In this document: positions 9,242 through 18,406 of the stretch, piece after piece | Layout of the letters: each line of letters starts with the position of its first letter | How positions within the stretch are numbered: the stretch's first letter is position 1 | Assembly (NCBI RefSeq): GCF_008369115.1 | Contig: NZ_VOAZ01000001.1 | Location: 248,001-312,000 of the forward strand | Source: Psychrobacter sp. ANT_WB68 | GTDB lineage: Bacteria > Pseudomonadota > Gammaproteobacteria > Pseudomonadales > Moraxellaceae | Length of the DNA: 64,000 bases | Reading direction: 5' to 3' | The notes under the pieces: generated by a model | The model's database searches: none | Told to the model about the DNA's origin: nothing | Seen by the model: the letters and a program-made list of their open reading frames with translations, nothing else | Made by a program: the position numbers and the translations under genes

Positions 9242-9805
9242 ATGGATAATGACACAATTACAAAAAGTCAGCTAGCGGCATATAAGCCGACCACGGCTTA
9301 TGTAGGCACCTCTTGGGCAGTAATGATGGTTGGCGTCTTGGCCTATCTAATGGGGTTATGGAATGCACAAAGTATGCTACTTAACGAAAAGGGCTATTAC
9401 TTTGCTATTTTAGCACTGGGATTGTATTCAGCAATCAGCCTACAAAAAACTCTGCGTGACCGTGCAGAAGGTATTCCAACCACCAATTTATATTATCTAA
9501 TAAGCTGGGCGGCGCTTGCAGTATCCATTGCACTTATTGCTATTGGGCTGATGAATGCGAATGGTTTAAGCTTGAGTGAGAAAGGGTTTTATATGATGGC
9601 GTTTACCATGAGTTTATTTGCTGCCGTCACGATTCAAAAAAATACCCGTGACGAAGCGCAAATCCGTGCATTAATTTCGCCACCGACAACCCTTAGTCAT
9701 GACAGCGCAGCCAGAATATCGAATCAAAAATCAGACTCAGGAAAGTCATTATTTGGCTCTATTAAATCTCGAAAAGATAGTAGTGATCAGAATAGCAGTG
9801 AATAA
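9242..9805 (+). CDS. YiaA/YiaB-family inner membrane protein
   Basis: From the ATG at 9242 the protein is about 187 residues. AAGGA at 9232-9236 supports this start over upstream ATGs at 9200 and 9218 and a TTG at 9185. It contains two tandem copies of the YiaA/B two-helix unit. Each unit has a membrane pair ending in LNEKGYYFAILALGLYSAIS or LSEKGFYMMAFTMSLFAAVT, followed by a KTLRDRAEG or KNTRDEAQI loop. The C-terminal 45 residues are polar and probably disordered. The family is of unknown function. Confidence 0.82.
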   Translation: MDNDTITKSQLAAYKPTTAYVGTSWAVMMVGVLAYLMGLWNAQSMLLNEKGYYFAILALGLYSAISLQKTLRDRAEGIPTTNLYYLISWAALAVSIALIAIGLMNANGLSLSEKGFYMMAFTMSLFAAVTIQKNTRDEAQIRALISPPTTLSHDSAARISNQKSDSGKSLFGSIKSRKDSSDQNSSE

Positions 9806-9899
9806 TTTTGACTGTATCTATCAAGGTGAGTTCGATTGCTTATGTTGGCTAGTGTGAGCCTATCCGAACCTGTATAGGATAAGTAACTTAGATAATAAG

Positions 9900-12071
9900 T
9901 TAGCCAGCTTTATGTAAGCGCGCACGATTGGGCGATAGTCGCGCTAAGGTAACGGCAGATAAAGGCGCGAAGCAGCCTAACATCATATCCGCTAATGCCT
10001 CAGCGCAGATGGGTGCCAGTGCATAACCCTTTGCCCCCATCGCACAGAGCGTCCAAATGCGACGGCTTTGCGCAAGTCGTCCTACTAAGGGATGATAATC
10101 AATGGTCTGGGTGCGCACACCGGCGCGCGCTTGCCATGTGCTGGTATCATCTGGCAAGATATTGCTTAATTCAGGAATATCCTCAAGCAATTTATCATAA
10201 TTCTGCTGATTTTCTTCACTACGGATATCAGTACTGGCGTCAGCATCTACAAAGCTGGCCCCAAGTAAAAACTGCTGCTGACCCTCGGCGATTATATTTA
10301 CCTCAGCATCACCGCTTTGTCCTATAAAGGGCGCGCAATAACCACTATATTTGAGCGGTAATTTAGGCAGACCAGCTACCTGCTCGTCAGTGGGCGTAAA
10401 CCAAGATAGTTGTCCGCGGATGGTACGGCATTCTACGATACGTTTATCTAGTTGGTGACTCTCATACGCGGCGCAAATCACCACATTGTCAGCGCAGATA
10501 GTGACAAGGTTCTGACTATTATTACCATTATAACTGTCTTTATCACCAATCACCATGACCTTATCTTTATGTTCTTTGATATCGGTGACGCTAAGCTGCT
10601 GATAAGTGATATTCGGATGCGCAAGGATGACCTTTTTTAGCGCCTGTGGATTGACCAGACCAGATTGTGGCAAATATAAATTGTCTGCTAAGTCTTTAGT
10701 TTTTAAGCCGCTTAACCGCCGCGCTTCTTTAGTAGTAATCGTGGTGGCCATTTCATTGGGATAAGCGGCAATCTGCGCAGGGCCGATATTGGTTTTGATT
10801 AGCAAGTCTAACGTGCCCGTCTGTTCGAGTATCAGCGGCGTTTGTTGAAGAACTGCTTGCTGATTAAAATAACGATATAGTCTGCTGCTATACAGATAAC
10901 CAATAGAGTGTAGGTGTTCATAAACGTGGTGAATGGGCGTCATGTTTGGCGCGAGGAGGGCGCGCGGATTGCCAGAGGCGCCAGCAAGCGGCGCGACCTT
11001 ATCTATCATCGTCACAGCCATGCCGCGATTGGCTAGCGTCCAAGCCGTGAGCAGTCCGGCAACGCCTGCGCCAATTACTACTGTGTGGCTAGGAAGGTTT
11101 GGGTAAATTGAAGCATTCCTATCGTCATTTATAGACACAGACTCGATTGGTAAAGACTCAGTTGGTAGAAAATCAGTAATGCCAGCCATGACTGCCGTCA
11201 GCATTTCACGCTTGCGCCCAAAACCTTTCACCTTATTAATCTCAAAGCCATGAGTTTGCAACCCACGTTTAACAATACCGGCACAGCTATAAGTAGCAGC
11301 AGTTGTGCCAACACGTGATAAGCGCTGCATTTGGGTAAATATAGTATCTGCCCATAAGGTTTCGTTACAAGAAGGCGCGAAACCGTCTAAAAACCAAGCA
11401 TCAATGTAAGGGTGCTTAATAGCCGCTTCAGTATCTAAGGTATATAAAGCATATGAAGTATCTAAAGCACCTAAACTTGCCAAACTATGAGCCGCATCGC
11501 CTAGCCAAATATCAAGTGTGACGTTATCGTCAATAAAATTTAGGCGATGACAGCCAGCAATAAGCGGTGGATAGCTGGCTAAAAGTTGCTCAACTATCTC
11601 AGCAAGCTCGGGCGCGCGTTGTGCCCATAAAATGAGTATCTGCGTTAAGTCAGTAAGCGGTATGGGGTATTTTTCGGTGGTGATAAAGTGCAAGCGTGCG
11701 CTTGTTAAATGCGGCTGTCGAACACGAAGCTCACGCCAAAGCTGCCATGTCGCTAAAAAATTTAAGCCAGTACCAAAACCTAATTCAGCGACAGTAAAGC
11801 ATTGTTTGTCTGCAAGGTTCGCTAGCCGTTCTGGTAGTTGATTATGAGCTAAGAACACATGGCGGGATTCTGCCAAGCCATCAGCGTGTGAGAAATACAC
11901 ATCACCAAATTCTCCTGATACTGGCACTTGATTGCCAGCATCATCGGTTTGCCATGCAATCTTAGCAGGGGTAATTGCGTTTGGCGGTGCAGGCATCTTA
12001 GGGGGTTTGGTAGCTCTATGAGGCGTATGCGTGGCAATAGATGAAGGCTTAGGTATAGCAGACTTAGACAT
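9900..12071 (-). CDS. mnmC: Bifunctional tRNA mnm5s2U biosynthesis protein MnmC
   Basis: A 723-residue fusion. The N-terminal half is the DUF752 SAM methyltransferase, with [16 protein letters not shown] as SAM motif and [16 protein letters not shown] as the family signature. The C-terminal half is a DAO-type FAD oxidoreductase with the Rossmann motif [13 protein letters not shown] at about residue 330. The oxidoreductase removes the carboxymethyl group of cmnm5(s2)U34 and the methyltransferase then makes mnm5(s2)U34. There is a short Pro/Ala-rich N-terminal extension of about 30 residues. It follows the reverse-strand genes at 12098-12963 with a 26-bp gap, a likely operon. Confidence 0.95.
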   Translation of the reverse strand: MSKSAIPKPSSIATHTPHRATKPPKMPAPPNAITPAKIAWQTDDAGNQVPVSGEFGDVYFSHADGLAESRHVFLAHNQLPERLANLADKQCFTVAELGFGTGLNFLATWQLWRELRVRQPHLTSARLHFITTEKYPIPLTDLTQILILWAQRAPELAEIVEQLLASYPPLIAGCHRLNFIDDNVTLDIWLGDAAHSLASLGALDTSYALYTLDTEAAIKHPYIDAWFLDGFAPSCNETLWADTIFTQMQRLSRVGTTAATYSCAGIVKRGLQTHGFEINKVKGFGRKREMLTAVMAGITDFLPTESLPIESVSINDDRNASIYPNLPSHTVVIGAGVAGLLTAWTLANRGMAVTMIDKVAPLAGASGNPRALLAPNMTPIHHVYEHLHSIGYLYSSRLYRYFNQQAVLQQTPLILEQTGTLDLLIKTNIGPAQIAAYPNEMATTITTKEARRLSGLKTKDLADNLYLPQSGLVNPQALKKVILAHPNITYQQLSVTDIKEHKDKVMVIGDKDSYNGNNSQNLVTICADNVVICAAYESHQLDKRIVECRTIRGQLSWFTPTDEQVAGLPKLPLKYSGYCAPFIGQSGDAEVNIIAEGQQQFLLGASFVDADASTDIRSEENQQNYDKLLEDIPELSNILPDDTSTWQARAGVRTQTIDYHPLVGRLAQSRRIWTLCAMGAKGYALAPICAEALADMMLGCFAPLSAVTLARLSPNRARLHKAG

Positions 12072-12097
12072 AAAGCATCACATTTATAGAGGATTTA

Positions 12098-12637
12098 CTA
12101 CCAGCGTTCACGGCGAACAAATACCAACCATGAAATAAAAATCCCGACCAATAAGCTAATTAAGACCGTGAATGCACCATATAAAAACAATTGACCTTTG
12201 CTTTCATAAACCAAAACGTTTACTTGCGTCTGTAAGTCGTTGACTTGGCGCTGAAGCTGGGCATTATGGCTAAGCAATTCTTGATTGGCCTCAGATAGCG
12301 CTTTATTCGAAGGTTGTAGCTGCGCTGCTAAGGTATCGTTAATATTGGTCGCAGGCTGAGCACTCGCAGCGAGGTTCGGTGCTGTAGTTGCTACGGTATT
12401 TGAAGCAGTATTTGGCGGGGTTATTTGAGTCACATTGTTAGGCGCTAATACAGCATTAGGCGCAAGTGCAGCCGTTCCTGCCGCATGGTCAGCATTGGTA
12501 ATGGTTGGCGCCGCTTGGACCGATAGACTAGCAAGCAATAATAGGCTAGCAAAGTTAACGTTAGCGACACGGCCAAAAACGCACTTAGCAACCTGGTTGG
12601 AAGTAGCCGTATTTAATAAGAATAACCGCTCACTCAC
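12098..12637 (-). CDS. Hypothetical coiled-coil protein with signal and C-terminal membrane anchor
   Basis: A 179-residue protein with a possible signal peptide ending near SVQA at about residues 41-44. An Ala/Thr/Asn/Pro-rich low-complexity region follows, then a coiled coil (ANQELLSHNAQLQRQVNDL, about 118-145). A C-terminal membrane helix ends in FVRRERW. The layout of coiled coil plus terminal helix plus arginine-rich tail resembles TIGR04211-type SH3 proteins, but no SH3 domain is visible. The start is a GTG at 12637 that overlaps the yciI stop by 4 bp (GTGA), so the genes are translationally coupled. Confidence 0.75.
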   Translation of the reverse strand: MSERLFLLNTATSNQVAKCVFGRVANVNFASLLLLASLSVQAAPTITNADHAAGTAALAPNAVLAPNNVTQITPPNTASNTVATTAPNLAASAQPATNINDTLAAQLQPSNKALSEANQELLSHNAQLQRQVNDLQTQVNVLVYESKGQLFLYGAFTVLISLLVGIFISWLVFVRRERW

Positions 12638-12963
12638 GATGCTGTTACCTTATCTACTGCGTAGTCAGTAGGTGCAGGCAATGTTTGGACAAATGGCTTG
12701 ATATCTACATGACTATAGACGCCATCACGCAAATAAGGCTCAGCGCTTGCCCATGCTTGCGCGGCATCGAGGGAGTCAAAGTCAGCGATAATCAGACTGC
12801 CTGACATCTCACTTTTACCATGCTCAATAGGCGTTGGACCTGCGATAATAAGTCGCTGTTCGCTTTGTAATACTTGCAGGCGGGCGACGTGTTCGGCGCG
12901 CGTCACCTGACGCTGTGGGCTGCTACCTGCAACATCATGACCGATAATGGCAAATAAGGACAT
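12634..12963 (-). CDS. YciI family protein
   Basis: A 109-residue ferredoxin-like alpha/beta protein of the YciI/DUF1330-like fold. It begins MSLFAIIGHD and contains RAEHVARLQ, LIIAGP and the DFDSLDAAQAWASAEPYL segment typical of YciI. Family members are small dimers with a His-Asp pair; their role is mostly unknown. It is the first gene of a probable yciI / coiled-coil gene / mnmC operon. The neighbouring yciB and RNase AM genes recall the enterobacterial yci cluster. Confidence 0.87.
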   Translation of the reverse strand: MSLFAIIGHDVAGSSPQRQVTRAEHVARLQVLQSEQRLIIAGPTPIEHGKSEMSGSLIIADFDSLDAAQAWASAEPYLRDGVYSHVDIKPFVQTLPAPTDYAVDKVTAS

Positions 12964-13111
12964 GGGACTTCCTCAATTAAATAGTATGAATAAAGCGCTA
13001 CAAATAATAATAAAAAATAATGGCAATATATCTCATGATACTTTTAATCAGCTTTTATAATTAAAACAGCTTCTATGATTAAAAATTGTCACGATGAGTA
13101 TTTAGCAATAG

Positions 13112-13146
13112 AAGCCGTTTTTATTATCTTATAATAAAAACGGCTT
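13112..13146. terminator. 16-bp perfect palindromic hairpin, probable yciB terminator
   Basis: AAGCCGTTTTTATTAT (13112-13127) is followed by CTT and then ATAATAAAAACGGCTT (13131-13146), a perfect inverted repeat. It lies just downstream of yciB on the - strand and upstream of yciI. The T- and A-runs are inside the stem rather than after it, so it is atypical as a terminator. The rest of 12964-13198 is AT-rich without genes. Confidence 0.65.
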
Positions 13147-13198
13147 GATAGCTTCTTGGCTGCTGGTTCTGTATTTAGGTGCTTTTACTCAACAGCTT

Positions 13199-13750
13199 TT
13201 ATTTGTTAGTTTTGTCAGTTAACGCTGGATTGAGGTGATTTTTTAACAGCGCAAATTGGGCGACCACGAATACCAACATAATCGGAATCCAGCCGTAGGT
13301 TTTGAAGTTAATCCAAGCCTCATCAGACATGGTGAATGCCGTGATATAATGCAGAACGCCCATCATGGCAAAAAACAGAGCCCAAGCGACGGTCAGTTTT
13401 TTCCAACCACTCAGCGTGAGTGAAAACACCTCTTTCATGGCCAATTGCATCAACGGTTTATTAATCGCAGCGCTGACCAACAGCGTTAAGGCAAAGATAC
13501 CGTTGATAATAGGCGACTTCCAACGCAGGTAAATGTCGTCACGCAATAGCAGCGTACCACCGCAAAAGACGATGGTTAATAATAAAACGACCCACTGCTG
13601 TTTATCAAATTTGCCTTTTTGACGCACAAAATGGATGGCATAAATAATAATAGTGGCAACGAGCAATGCGCCTGCCGCCGCTAAAATGCCACTGTAACGC
13701 GCGGCAATAAAAAAAGCGATCAACGGAATGAAGTCTAATAAGGCTTTCAT
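13199..13750 (-). CDS. yciB: Inner membrane protein YciB (septation protein A family)
   Basis: About 183 residues from the ATG at 13750. The frame continues 24 codons upstream, but MKALLDFIPLIAFF is the canonical start of YciB/IspZ proteins. Five or so hydrophobic segments are seen, and conserved loops KSPIINGIFA and PLMQLAMKE fit the family. YciB contributes to envelope integrity, intracellular septation and osmotic homeostasis in enterobacteria. It is divergent from the RNase AM gene, a common arrangement. Confidence 0.92.
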   Translation of the reverse strand: MKALLDFIPLIAFFIAARYSGILAAAGALLVATIIIYAIHFVRQKGKFDKQQWVVLLLTIVFCGGTLLLRDDIYLRWKSPIINGIFALTLLVSAAINKPLMQLAMKEVFSLTLSGWKKLTVAWALFFAMMGVLHYITAFTMSDEAWINFKTYGWIPIMLVFVVAQFALLKNHLNPALTDKTNK

Positions 13751-13952
13751 AGCAAATAGGATGTCCAACAAAAAACGTATGGGGTAGTTTACACGTCTAC
13801 TGCCGCAAAAAAAAGCAATCAACCTGATAATCGTCGGATATGCTATCGATATGCCATGTCTTCGCCGTTTTTAGCTCGTTTTACTGATAATATACTTAGT
13901 ATCGACCGCATATTTAAATGAACAACACATTCAAAATCTTAAGGCCAGCTTT

Positions 13953-14834
13953 ATGAAAATCGACTTACATTGCCACAGTACTTGTTCTGATGGTACTTAT
14001 GCGCCCGCCGAGGTGGTACAGCGCGCGCACAATGCTGGCATTAATGTACTGGCGCTAACCGATCATGATACCTTGATGGGTATCGATGAGGCACGAGCAG
14101 CGGCTAAGGCCTGCGATATGCAATTAATCAATGGGGTTGAGATTAGCTGCGAGCATACGCTTAGCGGCGGCTACGGTAAAAACAAATCAACCAATAAAAT
14201 CATCCATGTGCTTGGACTGGATTTTACCGATTTTGATAAAATGCATGCCACCTTGCAACAATTACAAGATAGCCGTGCTACGCGCGGTCAACGTATCACT
14301 GAAAAACTCAGCGAACTATTAACGATTGATTACGACGAATTATGGCAAGCGGTGCTCGATAAAGCAGGCGACAACCCACAAGCAGTAGGACGTGCGCATA
14401 TTGGTCAAGTATTATTTGAACGCGGTGAGGTAAAAACCGTGCAAAAAGCTTTTGATAAATACTTGGCGGATAATAAGCCGGCCTATGTGGCGATTGAGGC
14501 ATTAACGATGCAGCATGGTATCGAGCTGATTCATGCTTGCGGCGGCAAGGCAGTACTGGCGCACCCAACGCGTTATCAGCTTTCGGCCACCCGCGTACGT
14601 AAGCTGATTGAAGAGTTTGCGCAGCTTGGCGGTGATGCTTGTGAATTGCCGTCAAATAGCGAACCGATTAGTACCCGTAGAATGGTCGATCGCAGCATTG
14701 CTGAACATCAGCTTGCCGCGTCGATAGGCAGCGACTTTCATGGTAGTAATATGCCATGGCGACGCTTGGGTGACGTGCCAAATCTTCACCCTGAACAGCA
14801 AGGTATTTGGCAGTCGTTTGCGGCATTGGCTTAG
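13953..14834 (+). CDS. rnm: PHP-domain phosphoesterase, RNase AM / 3',5'-nucleotide phosphatase (YciV/TrpH family)
   Basis: A 293-residue PHP-family metallo-phosphoesterase. The metal motifs are DLHCHSTCSDGTY at 4-16, LTDHDT at about 36-41 and GVEISCEHT near 64-72. A late LAHPTRY and GSDFHGSNM supply the remaining metal ligands. The E. coli homologue, RNase AM, trims 5' ends of rRNA and degrades short oligonucleotides, and other members hydrolyse 3',5'-bisphosphates such as pAp. Length and motif order fit the family. Confidence 0.92.
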   Translation: MKIDLHCHSTCSDGTYAPAEVVQRAHNAGINVLALTDHDTLMGIDEARAAAKACDMQLINGVEISCEHTLSGGYGKNKSTNKIIHVLGLDFTDFDKMHATLQQLQDSRATRGQRITEKLSELLTIDYDELWQAVLDKAGDNPQAVGRAHIGQVLFERGEVKTVQKAFDKYLADNKPAYVAIEALTMQHGIELIHACGGKAVLAHPTRYQLSATRVRKLIEEFAQLGGDACELPSNSEPISTRRMVDRSIAEHQLAASIGSDFHGSNMPWRRLGDVPNLHPEQQGIWQSFAALA

Positions 14835-15209
14835 TCCAAAATAGGTTATCACTTCAAAATAATAAGTAAGCTAAACTAAGGTTTTTTTAATGATGATTGA
14901 ATGCTCTTAAATAATTTTAAAGGCAGGTGTTACCTGTATTTATTAAAGTAGCAGGGATAACAGCGGTTACAGCAGGAGTCAAGACTATTATTCAAAAGCC
15001 TATCTTAAGACCATGTGCTAAAAATAAAATAAAATGAGATGTCAGACATTGACGCATAAATCACTTAAACAGATTGATAATCAAAGGAAAAATTGCCACA
15101 CTAAATGCGTCAGTTTAAGTCCAATATAAGTCATCCTTTTTATTTTCTTATTTTCTTATTTTCTTATTTGGTTTAGCTCAATAACTTTCACTATCTGCGG
15201 TAGCCCATT
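14835..15209. other. 375-bp intergenic region with ATTTTCTT tandem repeat
   Basis: No convincing gene. A short inverted repeat CAGGT-GTT-ACCTG occurs near 14923-14935. At 15142-15165 the octamer ATTTTCTT occurs three times in perfect tandem, followed by ATTTGG. The repeat is 45-68 bp upstream of the diguanylate cyclase start, where a promoter would be expected. The rest is AT-rich sequence without other structure that I can support. Confidence 0.6.
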
Positions 15210-16742
15210 ATGGCTGTATCGATATCTCATCTAGGCTACAGAAAACTCTCGCGAGTAATTTTCGAGTGGCAAGCTGCTGATAGGGCGTTGCTGCTGGCAT
15301 TGTTTATTTTGCTAGAAGTGTCATCGCATTGGCTATGGTGTTTATTTGTCTGGTGGCGCCAAGATACATATGGCAGCTATGTAGATATGGACGTGCTGTA
15401 CCCCTTGTGGATTGGACTGACACTGATGGTCCTTTTCTTTTCTTGGATGGTCAGCCGTTTATCACCGATTAGAAAAGATACGGGTTCATTATATAAATGG
15501 CAAGCGATCATAGTTACGCTCTATAGCCTTTATATTGCCGTGGTCATTTTAGTCATGGGTTATAGTAGTTTGGTTGCAGGGGTTTCACTCGTAGGCGGTG
15601 CGATGCTAGGGATGATGCTCATACGTCGCCGCTATGTATGGAAAGCTTTTTTGGGGCATATTACACTGATTTTTTTGGTTACTCTGATTCCTTATTTTGG
15701 CTTTACGATACCCAATCTACGTCAAATGACGATTGCCTCTTTTCCTTTAGATGGCTATAACTATCTCACCTATAACGAAATGACAATGATCGAAAATGCC
15801 ATCTCTGCGTCGGTTTTTCAAAATGGTACGCTTAGCTGGGACAGCTTTAATCAATTGCGTTTCTCCTATGCATTTTTTTGGCGTACCACCCATATTTATA
15901 TGGCGCTGCCAAAAGCAATTTTTATCATCTACATGTTTCGCACGCTGCTATTGATATTGGATAACAGTAAAGCTGAGATTATGCAGTATGCCAATCAAGA
16001 TGAATTGACTCAGCTGAAAAGTCGCCGCTATGGTTTGATGCAAATGCAGCAAGCACTGTTGGCAATGGGCGATAAGCAAGATTTTAGCGTGATTTTACTG
16101 GATTTAGATTGGTTCAAAAATATCAATGATAATTATGGTCACGACGTTGGTGACCAAGTATTGTTCGAGGTTGCCCAGACGCTAGTAAAGTCTTTATCAG
16201 AAGAGACGATTATCAGCCGCCATGGCGGTGAAGAGTTTTTGATTGTGTTACCCGACACTCAGCATGATAGTGCGATGACCATTGCAAAGCAGCTACGCCA
16301 AGATATTGCGCAACATGTCATCAAGAGTGATGATGGTGCAGATTTTAATATCACGGCCAGTTTAGGGGTTTATACCTTGACACATGATGAGCGCGCTCGC
16401 ATTCGGAGTGAATATAGGGCATTAGCATTAGAGGAAGGTACGCAGACGCGTGCAGAGCCACAAAAAAACCGTAGGCAAGAGGCCAACAGTAACAAAACAA
16501 GCACCCACAAAGCAGGCTCGCAAAAAACCCATGCTCAAAAAAGAATATCGCAAAGAAGAAAACGCGCTGCCACAGAAATTTTAAAAGCCCAGCTGCCGAG
16601 CGATATTTGTCAGCGCTTAATTTGTATTGCTGATAAAGCCTTATATGAGGCAAAAGACCGTGGTCGTAATCAGGTGGTCAGCGCCAATGATATGCTCGCG
16701 GCGGAAAAGGACAAGATTTCTGTCCTTTATGCCACTAGCTAG
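15210..16742 (+). CDS. Membrane-bound diguanylate cyclase (GGDEF) with long basic insertion
   Basis: A 510-residue protein with about six membrane segments (about 25-255) and a C-terminal GGDEF domain. DELTQLKSRR and LDLDWFKNINDNYGHDVGD precede GGEEF at 339-343, an active-site form, so c-di-GMP synthesis is expected. The inhibitory RxxD site is not seen: the aligned residues are SEET. Between GVYTL (about 385) and ADKALYEAKDRGRN (474 on) lie some 75 extra residues rich in Lys, Arg, Gln and Ser, where typical domains have about 15-20. The product acts at the inner membrane; the N-terminal part has no recognised sensor domain. Confidence 0.9.
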   Translation: MAVSISHLGYRKLSRVIFEWQAADRALLLALFILLEVSSHWLWCLFVWWRQDTYGSYVDMDVLYPLWIGLTLMVLFFSWMVSRLSPIRKDTGSLYKWQAIIVTLYSLYIAVVILVMGYSSLVAGVSLVGGAMLGMMLIRRRYVWKAFLGHITLIFLVTLIPYFGFTIPNLRQMTIASFPLDGYNYLTYNEMTMIENAISASVFQNGTLSWDSFNQLRFSYAFFWRTTHIYMALPKAIFIIYMFRTLLLILDNSKAEIMQYANQDELTQLKSRRYGLMQMQQALLAMGDKQDFSVILLDLDWFKNINDNYGHDVGDQVLFEVAQTLVKSLSEETIISRHGGEEFLIVLPDTQHDSAMTIAKQLRQDIAQHVIKSDDGADFNITASLGVYTLTHDERARIRSEYRALALEEGTQTRAEPQKNRRQEANSNKTSTHKAGSQKTHAQKRISQRRKRAATEILKAQLPSDICQRLICIADKALYEAKDRGRNQVVSANDMLAAEKDKISVLYATS

Positions 16743-16763
16743 GGCATGTCCTAGTCGTTTTTT
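16739..16763 (+). terminator. Short terminator after the diguanylate cyclase gene
   Basis: CTAGG at 16739-16743 pairs with CCTAG at 16750-16754, followed by TCG and a run of T residues. The stem is short. It overlaps the last codon and stop of the cyclase gene. Confidence 0.5.
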
Positions 16764-16806
16764 ATATGGTGTCTGGCATCAACCACATAACCGTATAGTC
16801 TGATTG

Positions 16807-18129
16807 TTAAATCTTTGCTGATGATGTGTCTAGATCTTGAACTAAGCTTGCCAGCACACTTGTTGCAAAACTGCCTGTGGTTAAAGTAAAGTTTAATACC
16901 AGTGTCTGCTCACCGCCATTTTCCCCACCTTGCCACTCCCAACTTAGTCCCTCAATCGGTAACCTTAGTGCTCGTCGTTGTGCTTTGATATCACGTTTCT
17001 CTAACCCTACTGCTAGCTGACTTAATAATGGGTTTTTTTGCACAATATCATTTTCGATAGCGGCTGCTACGCCGCTGACTTTATCATTACCCACGCCCCA
17101 TAATACCGCGGTCGGATGAATATCACCGCTGGCAAGTCGCGCTTTCAAAGTCTCGTCGATTGCTTCGCTGGCAAATATAGAGCCTGACCCCTCTAAGTTG
17201 AACACTTCACCTTCAACTCCAGTATCCCAGCTGCCATCTCGTACACGCGCTGCCAATATCTCATTGAATATCAAGCTACGTGCGGCAGACAACTCCATGC
17301 TATTTTGCTCACGCGGTGTATGTTTGCGTTTGCTCTTTTTGGGTTGCGGCCGACTTTCTGGCGCTGGACGGGCAAACAATGCCAATGCTTCTCTCACATT
17401 ATTACCATTACGGCCAAAGCGCTGCGGGCCAAAATAATTGGGTACGCCCGTTGTGCTTATATAGGCTAAATGCTGCTCGACAGCATCCTTTTCACTTTGT
17501 TTAGCTGATAATAACTGCTCAGGTATCGGCGCTGCTGTATCAAAATCGGCAAACTGGATATCGCGCAAGGTAATGATAAATTGATTGGCCTTATGGGTAC
17601 CGCGATTGAGCTTTTTATTATGCCAATGCTGCGCAAGGATAGTGACTGATTCGTCGGCTCCGATATCTACGGGTGCAAATTCAGATTCTGGTAATTGCTT
17701 TTTTGGTATGCGCAGGCTAAACCATTGTGTCGTCAACGCGTGGCGATCTTTAAGCCCTGAGTAACCAACATCTCGCAGTGGAATCTCTGCCCATTCGGAT
17801 AGGAGTTTGGCAAGGTAAGCGGTATTCATGCCTAACTTCTCAATATGCAGCCATAAATGCTCACCTTCACCGCTAAAGTCGAGCGGTAATATCTCATTTA
17901 CCGCAAAATCTGTGGCATGGGCTTTATAAGTCGCTTGTTTTAAAGGCGGCGGCAGCGGTTGTGGCAATTTGGCCGTATTAGTAGCGGCGCTAATATCGAA
18001 GGTGTCCATAGTATCGATGCTTGAGATATCAAATGTTTTTTTATCGAGAAGTTTATTATTAGCTAAATCGTTATTTAAATCGGTTTGAGAAGTTGCGCTA
18101 AGGTTCGATTTGTCATCTTGAGAAGTCAT
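16807..18129 (-). CDS. truD: tRNA pseudouridine(13) synthase TruD
   Basis: A 440-residue protein. The signature GLKDRHALTTQWFS has the catalytic aspartate in the GxKD element, and FGPQRFGRNGNN is the second family motif. TruD converts U13 of tRNA-Glu to pseudouridine. It is about 90 residues longer than the E. coli enzyme. The excess is an acidic/Asn-rich N-terminal extension of roughly 65 residues (LSATSQTDLNNDLANNKL) and a basic insertion RPQPKKSKRKHTPREQ in the middle. Alternative internal starts would remove the extension. The gene is monocistronic and convergent with the cyclase gene. Confidence 0.93.
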   Translation of the reverse strand: MTSQDDKSNLSATSQTDLNNDLANNKLLDKKTFDISSIDTMDTFDISAATNTAKLPQPLPPPLKQATYKAHATDFAVNEILPLDFSGEGEHLWLHIEKLGMNTAYLAKLLSEWAEIPLRDVGYSGLKDRHALTTQWFSLRIPKKQLPESEFAPVDIGADESVTILAQHWHNKKLNRGTHKANQFIITLRDIQFADFDTAAPIPEQLLSAKQSEKDAVEQHLAYISTTGVPNYFGPQRFGRNGNNVREALALFARPAPESRPQPKKSKRKHTPREQNSMELSAARSLIFNEILAARVRDGSWDTGVEGEVFNLEGSGSIFASEAIDETLKARLASGDIHPTAVLWGVGNDKVSGVAAAIENDIVQKNPLLSQLAVGLEKRDIKAQRRALRLPIEGLSWEWQGGENGGEQTLVLNFTLTTGSFATSVLASLVQDLDTSSAKI

Positions 18130-18406
18130 AGAGTCGTCTTTTATTTTGATTATAGATTTTAAAGTAAAGTGGTTGAGATATGTATTAAAGGTTTAAAAGG
18201 CATTACAGATTTAAAAGTCAGAATTACGTTTTGCAACGCAGCAAGCCTACAAAAAAACAGCGTCTATTAAATCAGCTTGCTACTATCAAGATATCTGATT
18301 TTTTAAATCGTGTATTTCTATCGCTAATGAGTGATTTAATCACACGATATCAATACGTTTTTAGCAGGAACCAATCACGGTCAATAATAATTGTTAAGGA
18401 TAACTT

